Assembly: GCA_002390285.1 (NCBI GenBank)
Contig: DGPB01000008.1
Coordinates: 1 to 64,000, forward strand
DNA from: Cellvibrionales bacterium UBA4451
GTDB lineage: Bacteria > Pseudomonadota > Gammaproteobacteria > Pseudomonadales > Porticoccaceae
Length of the DNA stretch: 64,000 nt
Direction: 5' to 3'
The notes beneath the pieces were generated by a model. The model was given only the letters and a program-made list of their open reading frames with translations, was not told where the DNA came from and made no database searches. Positions within the stretch are counted from its first letter, which is position 1; every line of letters starts with the position of its first letter. The position numbers were made by a program, and so were the translations under genes. Below, piece by piece: positions 8,781-17,730 of the stretch.

Positions 8781-8946
8781 AGAGGCGCTTATTTACATCG
8801 TACCGTTATGGCTTATTGCAGCATTGTAGCTAAATACTACGACAATAACGAAAGCGGTATGTTGTATTTTGGTCGTTGTTTAATTCCCCTTGTCTTTGAA
8901 CCCGGAGAACCGGACAATTACCAGTTCATCTTCAAGCTCATAATTC

Positions 8947-10218
8947 ATGGCCATTTTTGCCCTAGGAATTAATCACCGCACTGCTTCTCTCGATATTCGA
9001 GAGAAGGCTGCCTTTGCCCCTGAACAAATGGTGGAGGCATTGCGGCAGTTGGGTGAGGTTGCTGGTATTAGTGAGGTGGCCATTCTTTCCACTTGTAACC
9101 GTACGGAAATATACGGGGCTAACGGTAACCCAGAGCACGTACTGGATTGGTTGGCCGAATACCATCAAATATCTCGATTGGCTTTAGATGAATGCCACTA
9201 TATCCATCAAAAAGAAGATGCTGCGCGCCACATAATGAAGGTGGCCAGCGGCCTTGATTCCATGATTTTGGGTGAGCCGCAAATATTGGGTCAGCTGAAA
9301 TCTGCCTATGCCGTGGCGAGAGAGGCTGGCAAAGTATCTACTCATCTTAACCAGCTTTTTCAGCAGGCATTTTTTATTGCAAAGCGAGTTCGCACTGAGA
9401 CCGCTATTGGTCAGAATCCAGTATCAGTAGCTTATGCAGCGGTAAATCTGTCGCAGCAAATCTTTTCTGACCTGAGGGACGTTCATGCACTTCTTATCGG
9501 TGCGGGTGAAACGATTGAATTAGTGGCAAGGCATTTGCTAGACAAGCAAATAGGTGGCATAACCGTTGCCAATCGAACCCTGAGTCGGGCGCAGGATCTT
9601 GCCCAGCAATTCGGCGCCCAAGCCATTTTACTGTCGGAAATCCCCGAGTTCCTCTCAGGAGCTGATATGGTGATTTCCTCTACAGCCAGCCAGCTGCCGA
9701 TTCTCGGTAAGGGGGCGGTGGAGTCCGCCCTCAAGCAACGCAAGCGCAAACCTATGTTTATGGTGGATATTGCGGTTCCACGGGATATTGAGCCTGAAGT
9801 GGCGAAGTTACAGGATGTCTACCTCTATACCGTGGATGATCTTCAGGAGGTTATTCTGGAAAATATGCGCTCCCGAGAGGACGCTGCCAGTAAGGCTGAA
9901 GACATTATTGAGGAGGGCGTGCTTGCTTGGCAGAGTCAATTACAAGCGCTGGACGTGGTAGATACCATTCGCGCCTTCCGCAGCAGCGTGGAAGAAACCC
10001 GCGACCTTGAGATAGAAAAGGCACTATTGTCTTTGCATTCAGGCCAAGATCCGGAACTGGTGCTAAAAAGCTTGGCGCGGAATTTAACGAACAAACTCTT
10101 GCATACCCCGACCGCCCGACTAAAGCTTGCTGGGGAGCAGGGACGAAAAGAGCATATTCACTTGGCCCATGACCTTTTCGGTTTAAAAAAGCCTGATGAA
10201 GATAGTTCGAGTAAATAG
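8947..10218 (+). CDS. hemA: glutamyl-tRNA reductase
   Basis: 423-aa enzyme catalysing the first committed step of C5-pathway tetrapyrrole synthesis, the NADPH-dependent reduction of glutamyl-tRNA to glutamate-1-semialdehyde. The catalytic Cys50 lies in STCNRTEIYG. The DSMILGEPQILGQ motif and the NADPH-binding region LLIGAGETIELVARHL are intact. The C-terminal dimerisation helix region follows. The last codons (DSSSK) form the first unit of a 13-bp tandem repeat that continues to prfA. HemA-prfA-prmC order is typical of gammaproteobacteria. Confidence 0.98.
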   Translation: MAIFALGINHRTASLDIREKAAFAPEQMVEALRQLGEVAGISEVAILSTCNRTEIYGANGNPEHVLDWLAEYHQISRLALDECHYIHQKEDAARHIMKVASGLDSMILGEPQILGQLKSAYAVAREAGKVSTHLNQLFQQAFFIAKRVRTETAIGQNPVSVAYAAVNLSQQIFSDLRDVHALLIGAGETIELVARHLLDKQIGGITVANRTLSRAQDLAQQFGAQAILLSEIPEFLSGADMVISSTASQLPILGKGAVESALKQRKRKPMFMVDIAVPRDIEPEVAKLQDVYLYTVDDLQEVILENMRSREDAASKAEDIIEEGVLAWQSQLQALDVVDTIRAFRSSVEETRDLEIEKALLSLHSGQDPELVLKSLARNLTNKLLHTPTARLKLAGEQGRKEHIHLAHDLFGLKKPDEDSSSK

Positions 10219-10281
10219 TTCAAGTAAATAGTTCAAGTAAAAAGTTCAGATAAATAACTTAGATAAATCGTTCAGATAAAT
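10204..10281. repeat. six tandem copies of a 13-bp unit in the hemA-prfA gap
   Basis: Six contiguous 13-bp units, consensus AGTTCAAGTAAAT (variants AGTTCGAGTAAAT, AGTTCAGATAAAT, AACTTAGATAAAT, CGTTCAGATAAAT), run from the last codons of hemA to 12 bp before the prfA ATG. Since 13 is not a multiple of three, the array cannot be a coding repeat. The prfA ribosome binding site (AAAGAG) comes right after the last unit. The array probably arose by slipped-strand duplication; whether it affects prfA expression is unknown. Confidence 0.92.
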
Positions 10282-10293
10282 TAAAGAGTATTA

Positions 10294-11376
10294 ATGAAAG
10301 CATCTATTCTGGAAAAATTACAGATTTTGTCCGATCGACAAGAAGAGGTCGCCGCACTGTTGAGTGACCCCGACGTTATTGGTGACCAGAACCGCTTTCG
10401 TGATCTATCGAAGGAGTATGCTGAGCTGGAGCCGGTGGTGAAAACCTATGCCGATTACATGCGGGTTCAGGAGGCTATTTCTGACGCCAAATTACTGCTC
10501 AAAGATGCTGATGCTGATATGAGAGAAATGGCGCAGGAGGAGATGAAGGACGGCGAAGACCAATTAGAAAAACTTGAAACTGAACTCCAAAGACTGCTAC
10601 TACCTAAAGATCCCAACGATGAAAAAAACATCTTTCTTGAAATTCGAGCAGGAACGGGTGGAGATGAGGCGGCGATTTTCTCCGGAGATTTATTTCGGAT
10701 GTACAGTAAATACGCAGAAAGCCAGCGTTGGAAAGTAGAAATCATCAGTGAAAGTCTCGGTGATCATGGAGGCTACAAGGAAATTATCAGCCGAATTGTG
10801 GGCCAGGGGGTGTATTCCCGGCTGAAATTTGAATCCGGTGCCCACAGAGTACAGCGGGTGCCAGAGACTGAATCTCAGGGGCGGGTTCACACCTCTGCTT
10901 GTACGGTAGCAGTTATGCCGGAGGCGGATGAGCTGGATGAGATAAATATCAATAAAGGTGACCTTCGGGTAGATACCTTCCGTGCGTCAGGTTCGGGTGG
11001 TCAGCACGTTAACAAGACCGATTCAGCCATTCGCCTCACACACCTGCCCACGGGCCTTGTTGTTGAATGCCAGGATGAGCGTTCACAGCACAAGAATCGG
11101 GCTAGGGCGATGTCTTTGTTGGCAGCACGATTGAAGAATGCTCAAGAGGCGGTGGCAGCTAAAAGTATTGCTGAGGAGCGCCGCTCTCTGGTCGGTAGCG
11201 GTGATCGATCGGAGCGAATTCGTACCTATAACTATCCCCAGGGTCGCGTTACCGACCACCGCATCAATCTTACTCTGTACAAGCTGGGAGAGGTGATGGA
11301 GGGACAGTTGGCCGAGGTGGTTCAGCCATTGATCAATGAGCATCAGGCGGAGCAGTTGGCCGCATTGTCGAGCTAA
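10294..11376 (+). CDS. prfA: peptide chain release factor 1
   Basis: 360-aa class I release factor that reads UAA and UAG and triggers peptide release. The codon-recognition tripeptide of the PxT type is PET (residues 190-192, in RVPETESQGR). The catalytic GGQ lies around residues 235-237 in ASGSGGQHVNK; its Gln is the methylation target of PrmC, encoded next. Length is the same as in E. coli RF1 (360 aa). The gene is 76 bp after hemA, separated by the 13-bp tandem repeat, and 6 bp before prmC. Confidence 0.98.
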   Translation: MKASILEKLQILSDRQEEVAALLSDPDVIGDQNRFRDLSKEYAELEPVVKTYADYMRVQEAISDAKLLLKDADADMREMAQEEMKDGEDQLEKLETELQRLLLPKDPNDEKNIFLEIRAGTGGDEAAIFSGDLFRMYSKYAESQRWKVEIISESLGDHGGYKEIISRIVGQGVYSRLKFESGAHRVQRVPETESQGRVHTSACTVAVMPEADELDEININKGDLRVDTFRASGSGGQHVNKTDSAIRLTHLPTGLVVECQDERSQHKNRARAMSLLAARLKNAQEAVAAKSIAEERRSLVGSGDRSERIRTYNYPQGRVTDHRINLTLYKLGEVMEGQLAEVVQPLINEHQAEQLAALSS

Positions 11377-11382
11377 CTCTCT

Positions 11383-12249
11383 GTGTCCATTACCCCTGAG
11401 TCCGTTATTCCAGTGCCAGTTTCCCTATCCGGGGTTCTAAAGCGTAGCAAGGAGCTTGAGACGGTCAGTGATACCTCCCGACTGGACACCGAACTGTTGC
11501 TCAGTCATGTATTGAAAAAAAATCGTGCGTTCCTTTATACCTGGCCAGAGCAGCAACTCAGTGCCGACGAACAAACTGCATTTCAGGCATTGTTTAACCG
11601 TCGCATAAAAGGTGAGCCGATTGCTCATCTCATTGGCACTCGAGAATTTTGGTCTCTCTCGCTTAACGTATCACCGGCAACACTCATCCCAAGGCCAGAA
11701 ACAGAACTGCTTGTTGAGCTTGCCCTTGAATTACCATTGACCGAGCAAGCGACAGTACTGGATCTTGGCACGGGAACGGGAGCGATTGCGCTTGCTCTCG
11801 CCAGTGAAAAACCCCTCTGGCGTATTTGTGCCATTGATACGGTGGTAGAAGCTGTGGCATTGGCCGAAAGAAACCGACAACAACATGGCTTTGAGAATGT
11901 TCGGGTCTTTCGGAGCGATTGGTTTTCTGAGCTTGGGGAGCAGCAGTTTGATCTTGTTGTCAGTAACCCGCCTTATATCGACGCTAATGACGAGCACCTC
12001 CAGCAAGGCGATGTTCGGTTTGAGCCAGGTTCAGCATTAGTGGCAAGTGAGCTGGGCCTCTCGGACCTCCATGCCATTGTTACAGGCGCCGGGTTACACT
12101 TGAAATCAGGTGGCTGGTTGATTTTGGAGCACGGCTATGAACAGGGTGATGGGATTCGCCAAATAATGTCGAAAGCCGGGTTTAGTGAGGTTGTAACACA
12201 CGTTGATCTTGCTGGGTTGGATCGGGCAACTATTTGTTGTAAAACTTAG
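11383..12249 (+). CDS. prmC: peptide chain release factor N5-glutamine methyltransferase
   Basis: 288-aa SAM-dependent enzyme that methylates the GGQ glutamine of release factors. The SAM-binding motif VLDLGTGTGAIALALA and the catalytic NPPY (about residue 196, in VSNPPYIDAND) are present. The N-terminal helical substrate domain contains RLDTELLLSHVL. The start is a GTG 6 bp after prfA, so the two genes are almost certainly co-transcribed. moeB and murI, which follow prmC in Pseudomonas, are absent here. Confidence 0.97.
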   Translation: MSITPESVIPVPVSLSGVLKRSKELETVSDTSRLDTELLLSHVLKKNRAFLYTWPEQQLSADEQTAFQALFNRRIKGEPIAHLIGTREFWSLSLNVSPATLIPRPETELLVELALELPLTEQATVLDLGTGTGAIALALASEKPLWRICAIDTVVEAVALAERNRQQHGFENVRVFRSDWFSELGEQQFDLVVSNPPYIDANDEHLQQGDVRFEPGSALVASELGLSDLHAIVTGAGLHLKSGGWLILEHGYEQGDGIRQIMSKAGFSEVVTHVDLAGLDRATICCKT

Positions 12250-12304
12250 GTGTTGTTGCAAAGCCTAGCCATTTTTATTTTGGTGCCGATTATTTAAGTA
12301 CTAC

Positions 12305-12781
12305 TTATTTGAGTTCCTGGTATTGGCCACAGTGAAAGATTAGTGGGGCCATCGGTATTGAAGAAAAGTCTAAGACTCGGCCGATCAGAATGGTGTGATC
12401 CCCGCCGGGATACCGGTGTTCCATTTCACACTGGAAAACGCTGGCACAATCATTGAGTAATGGCACGCCGTTAATGCCAGGATACCATGGGATTTGATCA
12501 AACTTATTCTCTTCCGTGCCAGAAAAAAGCTGGGATATGGATTGCTGGCCACTGTGAAGAATATTCACGGCAAAGTGATTCGTTTTTTCAAACAAGCCGA
12601 ATAGTCTCGACTCCCGTCCAACACACCAGGATATTAGTGGTGGATCAAGTGACACCGAAGAAAAACTGTTGGCGGTCATACCCTCGGGCTCACCATGTTC
12701 ATTGATGGCGGTGACTACAGTGATACCGGTGGCAAAGTTACCCATGGCATTGCGCAGGGCGCGGACGTGATCATCAGTCAT
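12305..12781 (-). CDS. flavin reductase-like (FMN-binding) protein
   Basis: 158-aa protein of the flavin reductase/RutF-HpaC family (PF01613 type). These small split-barrel proteins use NAD(P)H to reduce free FMN or FAD for partner oxygenases or other redox enzymes. Diagnostic stretches are MGNFATGITVVTA, GMTANSFSSVSLDPPLISWCV and FAVNILHSGQQ near residues 12-80, and the C-terminal YPGGDHTILIGRV. It is 97 bp downstream of the AMMECR1-like gene on the same strand, so it may belong to that transcript. The partner enzyme is not evident; supply of reduced flavin to the radical SAM system is speculation. Confidence 0.88.
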   Translation of the reverse strand: MTDDHVRALRNAMGNFATGITVVTAINEHGEPEGMTANSFSSVSLDPPLISWCVGRESRLFGLFEKTNHFAVNILHSGQQSISQLFSGTEENKFDQIPWYPGINGVPLLNDCASVFQCEMEHRYPGGDHTILIGRVLDFSSIPMAPLIFHCGQYQELK

Positions 12782-12878
12782 TAGTTTGTCTCAAGGGTTT
12801 TTTGGATACCTGTTGTTTAGGGTGTCGGTCGGTTAGACGGCAGTAGAGTAACCTAATAGTTGTCAGGATAAAAATAAC

Positions 12879-13448
12879 TTACTCTTGAAAGCAGAGGGCA
12901 TGATAACGCCAGACTTTGAGGTTGTCGGACCAAAAATCGGCAGAGAGGCCTGCTTTTAGTTTTAGTTGTTCCATAAACTGGGCCTTATCAGGTATTGAGC
13001 TCCACACAGTGGGTAGGAATGTGGCACGGTGGCGGCCCATCTCAATGATTAGACCATCCTCGTCAGGCTTTAGTTGCGATAGCAGGTCTGCTTCGCTAGA
13101 AAATGACAAGGGTGTTGGCTCTGTTAGGGCTGACACCTCGATGCGTAGCTCTGCGACTTCTTCTCTGGTGACGGCTGGGAAGCGGGGGTCTTCGAAGGCG
13201 GAAGCCGCAGCATGATGCACCACATCCATCACCAATGGTTGGGAGGCCTCTAACGCGCCGATACAACCACGCAATTTATCTTTTTTCCTGAGGGTCACAA
13301 AACTGCTAGCTTGTTGTTGCAGAGCAGGACTGAAAGCGGCTTCATCTATTTGTAAATCACGCTCAAATAAAAGCCTGACTTGAATGCTCTCTCGGGCCAA
13401 TGAAAGTAATTTTTGCTGATCTTCATCCGATAATTCAATAAATGGCAT
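12879..13448 (-). CDS. amrA: AmmeMemoRadiSam system protein A (AMMECR1 domain)
   Basis: About 189 aa, an AMMECR1-domain protein, the prokaryotic relative of the human AMMECR1 protein. The signature LRGCIG is at residues 59-64, followed by SAFEDPRFPAVTREEV and the basic-acidic core EVSALTEP. I chose the ATG at 13448, which has GGAGC just upstream and overlaps the MEMO1-like stop by 14 bp; a frame extension to 13511 would add 21 residues with no similarity. The biochemical function is unknown. Its invariable association with a MEMO1-like protein and a radical SAM enzyme defines the system. Confidence 0.93.
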   Translation of the reverse strand: MPFIELSDEDQQKLLSLARESIQVRLLFERDLQIDEAAFSPALQQQASSFVTLRKKDKLRGCIGALEASQPLVMDVVHHAAASAFEDPRFPAVTREEVAELRIEVSALTEPTPLSFSSEADLLSQLKPDEDGLIIEMGRHRATFLPTVWSSIPDKAQFMEQLKLKAGLSADFWSDNLKVWRYHALCFQE

Positions 13449-14229
13449 AAGCTCCGTATCCCACGACACGATCCCTGTCACCGGCGGTGTCTCCGGAGTT
13501 TCGTAGATCAAGCGTTTTAATTGTCATCCGTTCATTTTTGGCCAATTCCAGTAAGCCGTTCACAGCACTGCATCCGCAGGCTTGTGAGCCCATGATCCGG
13601 CAATCCAACTGCTCGATCAGAGCTGTGGTCTTCCGATCAATGTGTTGGGCTTCCTGATAGGGGTGATAATGGCTGAGATCAGAGCTGATCACAACCAGCG
13701 TTTCATCACCACCCCAGACACAGCGCAATACCTCTGCTACGAGGTCAGAGCTAGCGTTGCCAACAACCAGAGGGAGCAAAGTAAAGTCATCAATCATTCG
13801 TTGCAGAAAAGGTAGTTGTACTTCCAGGCTATGCTCAAATTGGTGGGCCTCATCCCGGATATTGATCAGTGACATTTTCAATAGCGCAGCGATCCCATCG
13901 CGATCTACAGGGATCTCTCCCAAGGGGGTGCTAAAAACCTGGGCTGATGGTGCAGCCAGTCCCCTTAGAGGGACTCGGTGGGATGGGCCGAGCAAAACTA
14001 CCCGGGTCAGCTTGGATGAAATGGGTTGAAGTAACCGGTAGGCACTGGCGGCAATAGCGCCTGAGTAGAGATACCCGGCATGGGGGACAATCAATGCTTT
14101 GGGTATAAAGTCAGGCCCGCTAGCTGCTTGTAGAAACCCATCCACCTGTTCTTGCAATATTTGAGGGTTATCCGGATAAAACATACCCGCAACAGCGGGT
14201 TTTCTCTTCAGCATTTGGATCTCTGCCAT
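13435..14229 (-). CDS. amrB: AmmeMemoRadiSam system protein B (MEMO1 family)
   Basis: 264-aa homolog of human MEMO1, whose fold is related to class III non-haem iron dioxygenases (LigB). Potential metal ligands match the family: His50 in IVPHAGYLYSG, His84 in GPSHRVPLRG, a further His187 in SSDLSHYHP, and a Cys at 218 in SQACG. No dioxygenase activity has been assigned to the family as far as I know. The gene is the first of a minus-strand pair with the AMMECR1-like gene (14-bp overlap). It starts 76 bp from the divergent radical SAM gene, so both are probably controlled from one short promoter region. Confidence 0.94.
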   Translation of the reverse strand: MAEIQMLKRKPAVAGMFYPDNPQILQEQVDGFLQAASGPDFIPKALIVPHAGYLYSGAIAASAYRLLQPISSKLTRVVLLGPSHRVPLRGLAAPSAQVFSTPLGEIPVDRDGIAALLKMSLINIRDEAHQFEHSLEVQLPFLQRMIDDFTLLPLVVGNASSDLVAEVLRCVWGGDETLVVISSDLSHYHPYQEAQHIDRKTTALIEQLDCRIMGSQACGCSAVNGLLELAKNERMTIKTLDLRNSGDTAGDRDRVVGYGAYAIY

Positions 14230-14305
14230 GTTGAAATGGTCTATAACTATATAGTGCTTTTGGTATTAATTTGAAAGCCGGCACAAAGCATTCCAAGAGA
14301 GGTTT

Positions 14306-15391
14306 ATGACTGTATTGCCACCGGCCACACATCCGACCCAGTATTGGCACTCACTCGATGATGGCCGGATTCAGTGTGATGTTTGTCCCCGAGAGTGCAA
14401 GTTACGCGAGGGGCAGCGGGGGTTGTGTTATGTGAGAGGCCGTGAGGGTGCCGAAATTGTGCTCTACAGTTATGGCCGCTCAAGTGGTTTTTGTGTGGAC
14501 CCCATCGAAAAAAAACCACTCAATCATTTTCTGCCGGGCAGTTCGGTATTGTCATTTGGTACAGCAGGATGCAATTTAGCCTGCAAGTTTTGTCAGAACT
14601 GGGATATGAGTAAATCACGGGAGATGGATACTCTGGCAGATACTGCGATGCCTATCAGATTAGCAGAGACGGCGGTTGAGTTGGGCTGTCAAAGTATTGC
14701 ATTTACCTACAATGACCCAGTGATTTTTTTGGAGTATGCCGTTGATGTGGCGAAAGCCTGTCGTGACCGTGGCATTAAAAGTGTGGCCGTCAGTGCAGGC
14801 TATATTCATGAAGCGCCGCGTCGCGAATTCTTTCAATACATGGATGCCGCCAATATTGACCTCAAGGCATTTACGGAATCTTTTTACAAAAAAATCTGCG
14901 GTGGAGAGCTGAAAAATGTGTTGGAAACGCTTCAATATATCGTGCATGAAACAAATGTTTGGCTAGAGTTAACGACTCTGGTTATTCCCGGAGAGAATGA
15001 TTCGGATGCAGAGCTGGATGCCATGACGTCTTGGGTTGTGGAAAATCTGGGGCCAGACGTGCCGATGCATTTCTCTGCTTTCCATCCTGACTGGAAAATG
15101 CAGGATACACCCGCTACACCTCCAGAAACCTTGACCAGAGCTCGGAAAATTGCCATGCAAAACGGTGTGCATTACGCCTACACCGGTAATGTACATGACC
15201 GGTCAGGTGGCAGCACCTTTTGCCCTGTCTGCCGGGAATTAATTATTGAGCGGGATTGGTATCAATTGGGTTTTTGGGGGTTGAATAATCATGGTTGTTG
15301 TCATGTTTGTGGCACTAGTATTGCGGGTGTGTTTGAAGCCACCCCGGGTGATTGGGGTTCACGTCGTGTGCCTATCAAACTGCTGTGTTAA
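14306..15391 (+). CDS. amrS: AmmeMemoRadiSam system radical SAM enzyme
   Basis: 361-aa radical SAM protein. The [4Fe-4S] cluster motif CxxxCxxC is Cys89, Cys93, Cys96 in TAGCNLACKFCQNW, inside a glycyl-radical-activase-like barrel. An N-terminal Cys-rich segment (C24, C27, C31, C41 in CDVCPRECKL and GLCYVRG) and a C-terminal zinc-ribbon-like region (CPVC, then CCHVC) suggest extra metal sites. The reaction and substrate are unknown; the family is defined by linkage to AMMECR1- and MEMO1-like genes, both encoded divergently next door. AGAGG precedes the ATG at 14306. The DoxX gene follows 162 bp downstream. Confidence 0.95.
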   Translation: MTVLPPATHPTQYWHSLDDGRIQCDVCPRECKLREGQRGLCYVRGREGAEIVLYSYGRSSGFCVDPIEKKPLNHFLPGSSVLSFGTAGCNLACKFCQNWDMSKSREMDTLADTAMPIRLAETAVELGCQSIAFTYNDPVIFLEYAVDVAKACRDRGIKSVAVSAGYIHEAPRREFFQYMDAANIDLKAFTESFYKKICGGELKNVLETLQYIVHETNVWLELTTLVIPGENDSDAELDAMTSWVVENLGPDVPMHFSAFHPDWKMQDTPATPPETLTRARKIAMQNGVHYAYTGNVHDRSGGSTFCPVCRELIIERDWYQLGFWGLNNHGCCHVCGTSIAGVFEATPGDWGSRRVPIKLLC

Positions 15392-15553
15392 CTTCTTTTA
15401 TAAAACTTTTTTACAAAACTGGGTCTAAACAATTAATACTTGATCGAGCAGTTAAGGGAGGGCAATGTTATTTGTTAACCCTTTTTTTCATTATCCCCTT
15501 TTCCACCAGTCTTTTTTCACCAGTGAATAAGAAAAAATAATAAGGATATCAGT

Positions 15554-16216
15554 ATGAACGGTATTTCCGGAGTCTGTCACCAATTGCACCAACGAATTCG
15601 TTGTGGCTTGCGTTATTTTGAAGGTATCGCACCATTGTTGTTGAGGGTTTTTCTAGCTCCCATCTTAATTAAAGCCGGATACGGCAAGTTACAACTGGGT
15701 GCGGAGGGCGTTGGGTTCTTTGAAAGGTTTACCGCGGATCCAAATGTCGTCGCCTGGTTTGGTAACCCCGATTGGGGGCTCGGCCTGCCAATGCCTGATT
15801 TATTGGCTCTAATGGCTGGCTGGTCAGAATTTTTGGGTGGGTGGTTCCTGTTGTTTGGTTTACTGACACGCTTGGTGAGTATTCCTTTGATGCTGACCAT
15901 GGTTGTTGCCGCGACTACTGCGCATTGGGATAAGGGTTGGCATGCGCTGCCGGAGGCAAAGCTAACGGTACCTTGGGAATGGCGAACAGATCTAATCGAT
16001 GATGCCTTGGACCGTAAAAGTCGGGCAGTGTCTATCCTTGAAGAGCACGGCAACATTGATTACCTGACGGAGGCGGGTTCATTTACCGTATTAAAAAATG
16101 GAATAGAGTTTGCCGCTACCTATTTCATTATGTTGCTTAGTCTCTTGTTTACAGGGGGTGGTCGCTTCACCAGTGTGGATTATTGGCTGGTTAGATCACT
16201 AAAAACTAAGGAATGA
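15554..16216 (+). CDS. DoxX family membrane protein
   Basis: 220-aa integral membrane protein of the DoxX family, with about four transmembrane segments (near residues 20-38, 75-95, 100-118 and 185-205). The N-terminal LLRVFLAPILIKAGYGKLQ motif and a long hydrophilic loop (about 125-180) are visible. DoxX proteins are linked to quinone or thiosulfate redox chemistry and oxidative stress in some organisms, but this one has no assigned substrate. AAGGA precedes the ATG. It is downstream of amrS in the same direction, so membership in that unit is possible. The intervening 162 bp is AT-rich and shows no strong terminator. Confidence 0.85.
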   Translation: MNGISGVCHQLHQRIRCGLRYFEGIAPLLLRVFLAPILIKAGYGKLQLGAEGVGFFERFTADPNVVAWFGNPDWGLGLPMPDLLALMAGWSEFLGGWFLLFGLLTRLVSIPLMLTMVVAATTAHWDKGWHALPEAKLTVPWEWRTDLIDDALDRKSRAVSILEEHGNIDYLTEAGSFTVLKNGIEFAATYFIMLLSLLFTGGGRFTSVDYWLVRSLKTKE

Positions 16217-16375
16217 CCTCTTAGCTAGGCGATGTGGTGATAGTTCTTACATTCGCCTTGTTCCGCATGATACAGGCCGTATTGCCGAGAGGGCCGCGGT
16301 TTTCTTGTCTCGTGCTATAATCTCGACCCTTTCTAGCCCATGGTCCGAGATCGGATCATCTTTACCGGCAATATT

Positions 16376-17689
16376 ATGAGTGAGCAGAACAACCCAAACT
16401 CCAGTTCAAGTCCCAAAGATAATCAACAGAAGCAATCGGCTCGCCGTGGTCGTCGTCGCCGCGGTGGGGGTACTAAAGCAGTCGAAGCCACATGGGATTT
16501 GTCGCAGTTTGAGGTAGAGCCGGAAGTGGGTAAAACACGGTTTCACGACCTGGATTTACCCCTGCCACTGATGCAAGCCATTGCTGATCTGGGCTTTAAA
16601 TACTGCTCGCCCATTCAGGCGCGTTCTCTTCCGTACACGTTGCGTGGCCACGATGTGGTGGGTAAAGCGCAGACGGGCACCGGTAAAACGGCCGCTTTTC
16701 TCTCGACTATTATTACTGAGTTGCTAACGAATCCTGTGGATGATGAGCACTTTGCTGGTGAAGCCCGTGCTTTGATTATTGCGCCAACCCGTGAGCTGGT
16801 TATGCAAATTGCGGAGGATGCTAAGGATCTTTGTAAATACACAGACTTGAAAGTACATACCTTAGTTGGCGGCATGGATTACGACAAACAAAAACGCCAC
16901 TTACATGAAAGCCTCTGTGATATTTTGGTGGCAACGCCTGGGCGCTTGCTGGACTTTGCGGGTAGCCGTGATGTTTATCTGGATCGCACCGAAATACTAG
17001 TGCTTGATGAAGCGGACCGGATGCTGGACATGGGCTTTATCCCTCAAGTGCGCCGTATAGTCCGCTTGACACCTCACCGGGAAAACCGTCAGACGATGTT
17101 CTTTTCGGCGACCTTTACCCCTGAGGTAATGAACCTGGCTGAGCAGTGGACTATTAATCCTACCAGTGTAGAAATTGAGCCTGAAAATATTGCTACTGAT
17201 ACCGTTACCCAGAAAGTGTTTATCACCTCAAAGGATGAAAAATTTCAACTGCTGTACAACATCATCAATCAGGATGAAGTGGAAAGCGTGATCGTTTTTG
17301 CTAATCGTCGTGATCAGTGTCGTCGACTTCAGGAAAAACTGAAGGGGAAAGGGTTCAGTGTTGGACTACTGTCTGGTGAGGTGCCCCAAGGTAAGCGGGT
17401 TAGAACCTTGGAAGATTTCAAATCCGGTAAATTGAAGGTGCTAGTAGCTACCGATGTGGCGGGTCGAGGTATCCATATCGATGGCATCAGTCATGTGGTG
17501 AATTACACTTTGCCAGAAGAGTCGGAAGATTATGTACACCGTATAGGTCGTACAGGGCGTGCAGGAAAAAGTGGAATTTCTATCAGTTTTGCCTGTGAGG
17601 ATGATGCCTTTTTGTTGGAGCCGATTCAGGAATTACTGGGTAGGAAACTGAACTGTGAACAGCCGGATGAGACCTTGCTACAGAGGTAG
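16376..17689 (+). CDS. DEAD-box ATP-dependent RNA helicase, RhlB-like
   Basis: About 437 aa. After a basic, Ser/Arg/Gly-rich N-terminus (ARRGRRRRGGG) come all helicase motifs: Q-motif region YCSPIQARSLP, Walker A AQTGTGKTAA, PTRELVMQ, TPGRLLDF, DEAD, SAT, and HRIGRTGRAG in domain 2. The overall order is that of RhlB, the helicase that works with RNase E in mRNA decay in E. coli. I place the start at the ATG at 16376 (MSEQNN...) rather than the frame opening at 16340, which lacks a good ribosome site. The gene stands alone, divergent from nothing and convergent with cysZ. Confidence 0.93.
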   Translation: MSEQNNPNSSSSPKDNQQKQSARRGRRRRGGGTKAVEATWDLSQFEVEPEVGKTRFHDLDLPLPLMQAIADLGFKYCSPIQARSLPYTLRGHDVVGKAQTGTGKTAAFLSTIITELLTNPVDDEHFAGEARALIIAPTRELVMQIAEDAKDLCKYTDLKVHTLVGGMDYDKQKRHLHESLCDILVATPGRLLDFAGSRDVYLDRTEILVLDEADRMLDMGFIPQVRRIVRLTPHRENRQTMFFSATFTPEVMNLAEQWTINPTSVEIEPENIATDTVTQKVFITSKDEKFQLLYNIINQDEVESVIVFANRRDQCRRLQEKLKGKGFSVGLLSGEVPQGKRVRTLEDFKSGKLKVLVATDVAGRGIHIDGISHVVNYTLPEESEDYVHRIGRTGRAGKSGISISFACEDDAFLLEPIQELLGRKLNCEQPDETLLQR

Positions 17690-17730
17690 AGTAGAAGACG
17701 TTAGGTTGATAGTAGAAAAGACGATACCGC

